Source: Paenibacillus sp. FSL K6-0276 (lineage in GTDB: Bacteria > Bacillota > Bacilli > Paenibacillales > Paenibacillaceae). Taken from it: a DNA stretch of 64,000 nt. The stretch is taken from positions 5,146,001 through 5,210,000 of the forward strand of contig NZ_CP150276.1 of the NCBI RefSeq assembly GCF_037977235.1, in the 5' to 3' direction. Shown one piece after another: positions 8,667 to 15,700 of this stretch. The position numbers were made by a program, and so were the translations under genes. Positions within the stretch are counted from its first letter, which is position 1, and every line of letters begins with the position of its first letter. Under the pieces are notes generated by a model. That model was not told where the DNA came from. It did not search any database and saw only the letters and a program-made list of their open reading frames with translations.

Positions 8667-8760
8667 AAGAAGAAACGGCTGCGCCGTCCTTAAATGGACG
8701 GTATCCGTTTCTGCGAGAAATATAAGCAAAGTATGGTGAAAGATATACTTTCTTATATTT
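8667..8760. repeat. Dispersed bipartite-hairpin element, full copy
   Basis: Hairpin one is AGAAACGG...CCGTCC...GGACGG...CCGTTTCT. Hairpin two pairs AAATATAAGCAAAGTAT with ATACTTTCTTATATTT. Copies of the same design lie at 41511-41706 and 61507-61604. Confidence 0.85.
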
Positions 8761-8767
8761 TATAAAA

Positions 8768-8800
8768 AAAGAGTGCCCGACCCAAGGCCGGCCACTCCAC
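8768..8800 (-). terminator. Intrinsic terminator after the nucleotidyltransferase gene
   Basis: On the minus strand the stem GAGTGgCCG / CGGgCACTC (one internal mismatch) is followed by seven T residues, shortly after the nucleotidyltransferase stop. Confidence 0.75.
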
Positions 8801-8813
8801 GTTACCGCTGCCA

Positions 8814-9545
8814 TTAAGGCAGCGCGTCTTTCAGTTTCTCTCCCGCCTCCCGCAGAGACTGGAACGTCCCCGCATCGCTCCACCAATCCTTGAGAACATC
8901 ATAGCTGAGCCTGCGGTTAGCAGCGTATATATTATTTACATCGGTAATCTCCAGCTCCCCCCTCTTGGAAGGAGATACCTGGCGGATAATTTCAAACACA
9001 GCTTCATCGTACATATAAATACCTGTTACGCAAAATTTGGTCTTGGGATGCTCCGGCTTCTCTTCGATATAAGCAATCCATGCAGAATCTTGACTATCGA
9101 ACACGGGAACACCATATCTACGTGCGTCGTCCACCGGTTTCAGCAATACCTTTGCTGTACCAGCAGGCTGCCGGAGATAGCTCTCCACGTAAGGCGTCAG
9201 ATCATCCATAAACAGATTATCACCAAGCAATACGACAAACCGTTCCCCAGGGAAAATGAATCCTTCTGCCAAATCGAGTGCCTCTGCAATGCCTCCAGCA
9301 GCTTCCTGAATTTTATAGGTCAGAGATACACCAAATGCCGCACCGCTGCCCAAAAAATCCGTATACAGACCAGCAGACTGCTTGCTGATGACCAGAAGAA
9401 TGTCGGTAATCCCTCCCCGGCGAAGCCGGTCTATGCCGTAACAGACCATAGGATATTTGCCGACCGGAAGCAAATGTTTGTTCATAAGCCGGGTCAGCGG
9501 TTGAAGTCTTGATCCTGTTCCGCCCGCCAGTATGACTCCTTTCAC
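8814..9545 (-). CDS. Glucose-1-phosphate thymidylyltransferase-like sugar nucleotidyltransferase
   Basis: The start is GTG with GAGGAGG upstream. The enzyme family joins a sugar 1-phosphate to a nucleoside triphosphate to make an activated sugar such as dTDP-glucose. The nucleotide loop MKGVILAGGTGSRLQPLT, the KHLLPV motif, the GDN metal-binding motif (LLGDNLF) and the VEEKP-type motif (YIEEKPEHPKTKF) are all present, as is the GELEITDVNN region. At 243 residues it is shorter than classical RfbA (about 290), lacking the usual C-terminal allosteric helices, as in many cluster-borne homologues. It closes the glycosyltransferase cluster, so it probably supplies the activated sugar for the three transferases. 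No rfbBCD genes are nearby, so the final sugar is not known. Confidence 0.9.
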   Translation of the reverse strand: MKGVILAGGTGSRLQPLTRLMNKHLLPVGKYPMVCYGIDRLRRGGITDILLVISKQSAGLYTDFLGSGAAFGVSLTYKIQEAAGGIAEALDLAEGFIFPGERFVVLLGDNLFMDDLTPYVESYLRQPAGTAKVLLKPVDDARRYGVPVFDSQDSAWIAYIEEKPEHPKTKFCVTGIYMYDEAVFEIIRQVSPSKRGELEITDVNNIYAANRRLSYDVLKDWWSDAGTFQSLREAGEKLKDALP

Positions 9546-9592
9546 TTACTTTCCTCCTCTTTATCTAAGTCCTTTGCCTTCGGATCTGCACT

Positions 9593-10330
9593 TCATATGA
9601 AATTTGTTGGGTCCACATTCCATTTACTCATGAAGATCTTACGATTTCGTTCCACTAGTTCCTGCAATCCGGTATTGTATACCTGCTTAAAGCTTGCACT
9701 TCCTTCATGGTGTACCAGGCAATCCCCTGCGATGAGCAGCCGATACCCCTTTTGCCTTGCGCGATAGCAATAGTCATCGTCCTCGTAATGTCCAGGCGAG
9801 TATCTCTCATCCAGCAGACCTACGGAAGTAAGTAGCTCTCTTTTAAATAAAAAACATAACCCTACCAACCGTTTAGTCTCCATCCATTTTTGGGGATTGG
9901 AAAGGTTAGTTATCTGGGCAACCTTATGAAAATCCAACAGACTCTCATAATCAGTCTTCACCTGTTGACGTCCACTCGCATAGTTTGTCACTGGTCCAAC
10001 AATACCTACATCAGGAGCACTATATAGCGATCTCTTCAGATTGGTTAACCATCCATGGGGAACCACCACATCATTATTCAGCAGCAATAATTCATCGCCC
10101 GATGCTAGCAGTAGGCCCATATTGCATGCGGACGGAAAACCTCGATTCTCAGGCAAAGAAATAAAGGTTATACGATTTGCGCGGCAATAGGCATCCGTTC
10201 CGTCTGACGAAGCATTGTCTACAACGATAATTTCATAAGGTAGCGGAGTATAAGCACGAATAGATTCTACACAAGACCGCAGCAGTGGCAGCGCGTTGTA
10301 AGTCGGAATAATAATACTGGTCAGCGTCAT
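9593..10330 (-). CDS. GT2-family glycosyltransferase (rhamnosyltransferase-like)
   Basis: The ATG opening MTLTSIIIPTYN follows GGAGG by eight bases and overlaps the stop of the preceding transferase as ATGA; the longer TTG-started version is unlikely. The 245-residue protein is one GT-A domain: IIVVDNASSDGT binds nucleotide, LLLLNNDVVVP provides the DxD-like metal motif, and YEDDDYCYRARQKGYRL is the ED motif with the catalytic base region. The pattern is that of GT2 enzymes that add rhamnose or similar sugars. There are no membrane segments, so it acts in the cytoplasm. It is the third transferase gene in the operon and, unlike the other two, has no basic tail. Confidence 0.9.
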   Translation of the reverse strand: MTLTSIIIPTYNALPLLRSCVESIRAYTPLPYEIIVVDNASSDGTDAYCRANRITFISLPENRGFPSACNMGLLLASGDELLLLNNDVVVPHGWLTNLKRSLYSAPDVGIVGPVTNYASGRQQVKTDYESLLDFHKVAQITNLSNPQKWMETKRLVGLCFLFKRELLTSVGLLDERYSPGHYEDDDYCYRARQKGYRLLIAGDCLVHHEGSASFKQVYNTGLQELVERNRKIFMSKWNVDPTNFI

Positions 10331-11310
10331 ATCCGGTTCCTCCAAGCCGCTACTTGTCTGCGGTACTTGCGCTGGGTTTCGCTATTTAGCGGACCCCATT
10401 CATCTCGCCGAGAAAGAACCACAAGGAGAGCCTCTGCGTGATCCCCGATGATCAGTTTCTCCACAGCATTTCCAGCTCCTATGTTCGCATGACGCAGCCG
10501 ATTATGCTTAATAACATTCACCGTTCCAGCTTTCTCTACTCTTAGCTTTTCTAACACAGAACGAGCTTGGGCTTTAGGAGGAACTATTAATTCACGGTAG
10601 CCTATGATCTCAAGCGCACGCCGGGAGAGTGCGTGAGGCACAGCCGTCATAGAGCTAACTCCGAGATCGTACCGTCCAAGAGCATAATTAAGAAACAACT
10701 TACTGCGAGTGACATCATCACATAATCCAAAAGAAGGCATCAGTGGATCCAAATCATTAAGAGCCACATCAATTCCACCATCTACAGCAGCTGTGAATAA
10801 TCCGAGCTGCGATGCAGGAATAACCATATCTCCATCCAGAAAGAGCAGAATATCTCCTCGACTCAGCTTCGCACCTATAGCCCGCCCCACATCATGTCCG
10901 ACAGACTCCGGACAATGCACAACTACGGCTTGACGATGTTGTCTGGAAATAGGAAAGCTGTTATCGCTACAACCGTTAAGCACGACGATAATTTCTGCAG
11001 GTCCCAGCCGCGAAACCTGATGTAGCAGACGTGCCAATGTCTGCTCCTCATTACGCACGGAGATAATGACTGACAGGGTCCCACGTAAGCTCGGTATTTT
11101 TAGTGCCTCACGACCTACTTTCGATTGCCGAGACAGAAGCGGCGATCGAACGGTAGCAGCGCCTCCTTTTACAGAACGACTCGCTGCCCTGTGGCGGGGT
11201 GCCAGAGTTGTATTGGCCTGACTAGATGCTGAACGTTTCTTTATCGTACGAGTTGCAGTTCCTCGTCGAATGGCGGAGCTACCTGATACTTGTAACAGAG
11301 CAACCATCAT
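10327..11310 (-). CDS. GT2-family glycosyltransferase with basic N-terminal tail (second of a paralogous pair)
   Basis: Translation is coupled: the ATG overlaps the TGA of the previous gene. Residues 1-75 form a low-complexity tail rich in Arg, Lys, Ser, Thr and Ala (SSAIRRGTATRTIKKRS). The GT-A domain follows, with LSVIISVRNEEQTL, EIIVVLNGCSDNS and the metal motif LLFLDGDMVIPASQL. SMTAVPHALSRRALEIIG is shared nearly word for word with the next gene upstream, so the two are paralogues. The two paralogues keep a shared nucleotide site but differ in the C-terminal acceptor region, so they may add different linkages or sugars. The tail may attach the enzyme to the spore surface or a polyanion (inference). 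Confidence 0.88.
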   Translation of the reverse strand: MMVALLQVSGSSAIRRGTATRTIKKRSASSQANTTLAPRHRAASRSVKGGAATVRSPLLSRQSKVGREALKIPSLRGTLSVIISVRNEEQTLARLLHQVSRLGPAEIIVVLNGCSDNSFPISRQHRQAVVVHCPESVGHDVGRAIGAKLSRGDILLFLDGDMVIPASQLGLFTAAVDGGIDVALNDLDPLMPSFGLCDDVTRSKLFLNYALGRYDLGVSSMTAVPHALSRRALEIIGYRELIVPPKAQARSVLEKLRVEKAGTVNVIKHNRLRHANIGAGNAVEKLIIGDHAEALLVVLSRRDEWGPLNSETQRKYRRQVAAWRNRI

Positions 11311-12149
11311 CTCACCATCTCTCTGCGCCGGGTTCCGTCGCCAAACCCTGCCCTGTTTCCCCGGTGTTCAAGCAAGAGGGATACAGCCTCCATGTGATCT
11401 GCTGTAATCAACTGCTGCAAAGGATCTGTGCCATCTTCCTTACGTCTGACCGCATTCAGTTTCCCTACATGTACTTTGTGGGCAGTTACCACACGCAATC
11501 CACTCAGAACTGCCTGAGCATGTGCCAGAGGGGGACGTGATAATGATTCACTCCCTAAGATTTCAAGCGCTCTTCGGCTGATTGCGTGCGGAACTGCCGT
11601 CATCGAACATCCTTTCAGATCCGGACGGCCAAGCAAAATATTGAGTGCATGTTTGGACAGTACCACCGGATGGGGCGAAAGTCTTCGTATCGGGCCGGAA
11701 TAATCATTAAGCGCTATGTCTGCGCCACCACTAACAGCAGTGACGAAAGGACGTAGCCTCGAGGCAGGAATCACAAAATCTCCATCTGTAAACAATAGGA
11801 CATCTCCCTTAGCTACTTCTGCTCCGACACTACGACCAGCGTCGTGTCCAAGCGGCAACTCATAGGAAATAACATGTGCACCAAGCGAAAGGGCAATTTC
11901 TGCCGTTTGATCGGCTGATCCGTTGACGACTACAATAACCTCGCAGCGCGGATGGACCCCTCTAGCTCCAGATATCACTCCCGCAATGGTCTTGGCTTCG
12001 TTCATGGCCGGAATAATGACTGAAACATAGGGATTAGGATGGTTAACTATAGGGGCTATAGCGACTTGCCGCACTGGGCGTGAAGTCCGCCGCTTGATCC
12101 GAGAGACCCGCCGTCCCGTGCGGCGGGCAGAAGTACGTTTGGGCTTCAT
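11307..12149 (-). CDS. GT2-family glycosyltransferase with basic N-terminal tail (first of a paralogous pair)
   Basis: Two in-frame ATGs six bases apart follow AAGGAAGGTGG; the second, opening MKPKRTSARRTGRR, has better spacing. The first 35 residues are almost all Arg, Lys, Ser and Thr. The GT-A domain follows: YVSVIIPAMNEAKTI, CEVIVVVNGSADQT, the DxD-type motif LLFTDGDFVIPASRL, and SMTAVPHAISRRALEILG, shared with the paralogue downstream. It leads a four-gene operon (two tailed transferases, one untailed, one nucleotidyltransferase). A sigma-K-like promoter lies about 50 bases upstream. Its neighbour is the huge decapeptide-repeat protein, rich in Ser and Thr, which is the obvious candidate acceptor. 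Confidence 0.88.
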   Translation of the reverse strand: MKPKRTSARRTGRRVSRIKRRTSRPVRQVAIAPIVNHPNPYVSVIIPAMNEAKTIAGVISGARGVHPRCEVIVVVNGSADQTAEIALSLGAHVISYELPLGHDAGRSVGAEVAKGDVLLFTDGDFVIPASRLRPFVTAVSGGADIALNDYSGPIRRLSPHPVVLSKHALNILLGRPDLKGCSMTAVPHAISRRALEILGSESLSRPPLAHAQAVLSGLRVVTAHKVHVGKLNAVRRKEDGTDPLQQLITADHMEAVSLLLEHRGNRAGFGDGTRRREMVR

Positions 12150-12200
12150 GCTCATCCACCTTCCTTACAGAGCCTATTCGTCAGGCTGAGGGTTACATCA

Positions 12201-12227
12201 CAGTTTATGTAGTACGCAGAACAGGGT
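12201..12227 (-). promoter_or_regulatory. Sigma-K-like promoter for the glycosyltransferase operon
   Basis: On the minus strand, AC is followed after exactly 16 bases by CATAAACTG. The known sigma-K pattern is AC-N16-CATANNNTA, so only the final base differs. The predicted transcription start would lie about 45 bases before the first transferase. Sigma-K acts late in the mother cell, when coat and exosporium are built. A match this short can arise by chance. Confidence 0.45.
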
Positions 12228-12387
12228 AACGGCAATTGTCTCCTGTCGTTTGGAAAACAGGACAAATGCTGACCCTGCTAATTTCTAAACTTACTTAAAC
12301 CTGATGATTGGAGCTGGCGAGTGAATCCGACCCAACTTATGGAGACTTCTTTTGGCCCTTTCCTAGCGGGCTAAAGATGTGGAGAGG

Positions 12388-12584
12388 GAGAGGGAATTTC
12401 TCCCTATAATTACTCTTTATATAGCTGATCTCAGTGATTATAGGGAATTCTCTCCTTATAATCACGCCGATTCTGGCTTTCCGAGCATAATTCGAACTTT
12501 TAGAGGGACAAATTCCCTCTAATGCTCATGAATCAGGTATTTTCAAGAAATTAGAGGGAGCGATTCCCTATAATGCTCAAATTA
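12388..12584. repeat. Cluster of four TAGAGGGA-type palindromes
   Basis: Four related imperfect palindromes are packed into 200 bases, each with a core AGAGGGA or TAGGGA, four to six spacer bases, then TCCCT(A/C)TAAT. The third is also flanked by GAGCATAA and its complement, and the second by GTGATTAT and its complement. The 560-base gap between the repeat-protein gene and the transferase operon holds this cluster, the promoter above and a terminator, and no plausible gene. Confidence 0.75.
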
Positions 12585-12663
12585 CGTATTGAACAATGAA
12601 TAGACTAGCGGCTAGAAAAAAAGAGGTACTACACGCTGCTTAACTAGAAGTGCAACACAACAA

Positions 12664-12688
12664 AAAGCGCAGCCATCGGCTGCGCTTA
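12664..12688 (-). terminator. Intrinsic terminator of the decapeptide-repeat protein gene
   Basis: On the minus strand, the stem AAGCGCAGCC / GGCTGCGCTT with a 3-base loop is followed by TTTTTG, just after the stop codon of the repeat-protein gene. Confidence 0.9.
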
Positions 12689-12713
12689 GCATTTTGTACA
12701 TCATTTTTGCTAA

Positions 12714-15700
12714 TCAATCAAACACACGATCATCCATCGCTGGTTTAGCTAAAGGAGCGCCGATAGCAATCCAAGAGATGACCCCATAGAAATGCGGAGT
12801 CTCGCGCAATCGCACCACTTGAATTACTGCATCTCCATTGGCTCTGCTCTTTAAGGAAGCATAGAAGTAAGGTTGATTAGTCATGGCAACGAGCACATAA
12901 CCTGTATGACCAAAGTTCTCATCGAACGATACGGTCACCTCCACACTCTCAGCATCCCCGTTGAACATAAACGCCGTCATCCCAAACTGCTGAAGCGCCT
13001 CTCGTTTCCCTGCAGTCTGAATCGGACTGAAGGATAGATGCTCTGCATTTACAGAATTCGGTGCCAGATGGACACCATTTACTGCGCCGGGGGCAATATG
13101 ATAATCCTGAACGCTCTCTTCCTCCAGATGACGCGCTTGAATCGCAAATGAAGAGATTTTGGAAGCATCCACCGCTTCATCCTGAAGTTCGGTCGCCCCT
13201 ACGCTACCTTCGGCCAGATGAAAAGACTCAATACAACCTGCCTTCAGTTTTGCTCCGTCGATGCTTGCATCCGGAAGCAGTGCTGAGGTACGAGTTTCAT
13301 CCGCAAGATGCTCCAATTTGATGATACCGGACTGCAAATGTCGATCTGCCACGATCTTGTCAGCAAGATGTTCTCCGTACACACTCCATGGCTGTAAATG
13401 TAAAGAACTCACTGAACCTTCGGCCAGTTTTTCTTCGGTAATACTGCCTTCCGGCAACAGATCAGCACTACGTACCTCTTCTGACAGATGCTTCATGGTG
13501 ATGCTGTCAGATCGAATGTGGCGACTATCCACCGCATCCCCTGCTAAATGACCACCATAGACGCTACCAGGAGCCAGATGGAAAGAATGGATGGATCCAC
13601 CCTCCAATTTTTCTCCAGTGATACTGCCATCCGGCAACAGATCGACACTAAACACTTCTTCTGCCAAGTGATTCATGGTAATGCTTCCAGACCGGATATG
13701 GCGGCTATCTATCGTATCACTCGCTAAATGTCCCCCATACACGCTGCCCGGAGACAAATGGAAGGCATTGATGGATCCACCCTCCAGCTTCTTTCCGGTA
13801 ATACTACCGTCTGGAAGCAGATCAGAACTACGAACCTCTTCCGATAGATGAGCCAGAGTAATCTCTCCGTGTCGGATATGACGGCCTTTTATTGTACTTG
13901 GACTCAGATGACTTCCATTTACACTTTCAGGTATTAGATGATTTGAATTCACGGATTCTTCTGCTAGCTTTTCTCTGGTAATACTACCGTCTGGCAGCAG
14001 ATCAGAACTACGAACCTCTTCCGACAGATGAGCTAGGGTGATCTCACCATTCAGGATATGACGGCCTTCTACTGAACCCGGACTCAGATGACTACTCCCT
14101 ACACTTCCAGGCACTAGATGAATAGAATCTACGGATGCTTCCGCCAACTTCTCACCAGTAAGGCTACCGTCTGGCAGCAGATCAGAACTACGAACCTCTT
14201 CCGACAGATGAGCTAGGGTGATCTCACCATTCAGGATATGACGGCCTTCTACTGAACCCGGACTCAGATGACTACTCCCTACACTTCTAGGCACTAGATG
14301 AATAGAATCTACGGATGCTTCCGCCAACTTCTTGCCAGTAAGGCTACCGTCTGGTAGCAGATCAGAACTACGAACCTCTTCTGACAGATGAGCAAGGGTA
14401 ATCTCACCGTATCGGATATGACGCCCTTCTATTGTATCCGGGGCCAGATGACTGCCATCCACGCTTCCAGGCATTAGATGATTTGAATTCACGGATTCTT
14501 CTGCTAGCTTTTCTCTGGTAATACTACCGTCTGGAAGCAAGTCAGCGCTACGTGCATCTTTGGCTAGATGAGCCAGGGTAATCTCACCGTACCCGATGTG
14601 ACGGCCTTCTACTGAACCCGGACTCAGATGACTACTCCCTACACTTCCAGATACAAGATGAATCGAACTTACTGATTCTTCCGCCAGCTTATCACCAGTA
14701 ATACTGCCTTCCGGTAACAAATCCGAGCTGCGCGCTTCTGCTGACAGATGAACCAGAGTGATTTCACCGTACCCGATGTGAAGGCCTTCTACTGAACCCG
14801 GTCTCAGATGATTACTCCCTACACTTTCTGGTGCAAGATGAATTGAACTTACCGATTCTTCTGCCAGCTTATCGCCAGTAATACTGCCTTCCGGTAACAA
14901 GTCCGAGCTGCGTGTTTCTGCTGACAGGTGAGCCAGGGTAATCTCGCCGTACCCGATGTGAAGGCCTTCTACTGAACCTGGACTCAGATGATTACTCCTT
15001 ACACTTTCTGGTGCAAGATGAATTGAACTTACCGATTCTTCTGCCAGCTTATCGCCAGTAATACTGCCTTCCGGTAACAAGTCCGAGCTGCGTGTTTCTG
15101 CTGACAGGTGAGCCAGGGTAATTTCACCGTACCCGATATGACGGCCTTCTATTGCATCCGGGCTAAGATGACTGCCATTTACACTTCCAGGTATTAGATG
15201 ATTTGAATTCACAGATTCTAGCGCCAGCTTTTCTCTGGTAATACTGCCGTCTGGAAGCAAGTCAGCGCTACGTGCATCTTTGGCTAGATGAGCTAGGGTA
15301 ATTTCACCGTACCCGATATGACGGCCTTCTATTGCATCCGGGCTAAGATGACTGCCATTTACACTTCCAGGTATTAGATGATTTGAATTCACAGATTCTT
15401 GCGCCAGCTTTTCTCTGGTAATACTGCCGTCTGGCAGCAAGTCTGCACTACGTGCATCTTTGGCTAGATGAGTCAGTGTAATCTCACCGTACCCGATATG
15501 ACGGCCTTCTATTGCATCCGGGCTAAGATGACTGCCATTTACACTTCCAGGTATTAGATGATTTGAATTCACTGATTCTTGCGCCAGCTTTTCTCTGGTA
15601 ATACTACCGTCTGGAAGCAAGTCAGCGCTACGTGCATCTTTGGCTAGATGAGCTAGGGTAATTTCACCGTGCCCGATATGACATCCTTCCACTGTATCCA

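Noticed and set aside
8121..8729. A 202-codon open frame on the minus strand read as one gene
   Set aside because: Only the central 100 codons match alcohol dehydrogenase. Both ends translate hairpin repeats or the antisense of the AraC gene, and no start has a ribosome-binding site; called as a pseudogene remnant.
8221..8760. An insertion sequence
   Set aside because: No transposase-like frame and no pair of terminal inverted repeats around a coding element; the structures are short hairpin repeats only.
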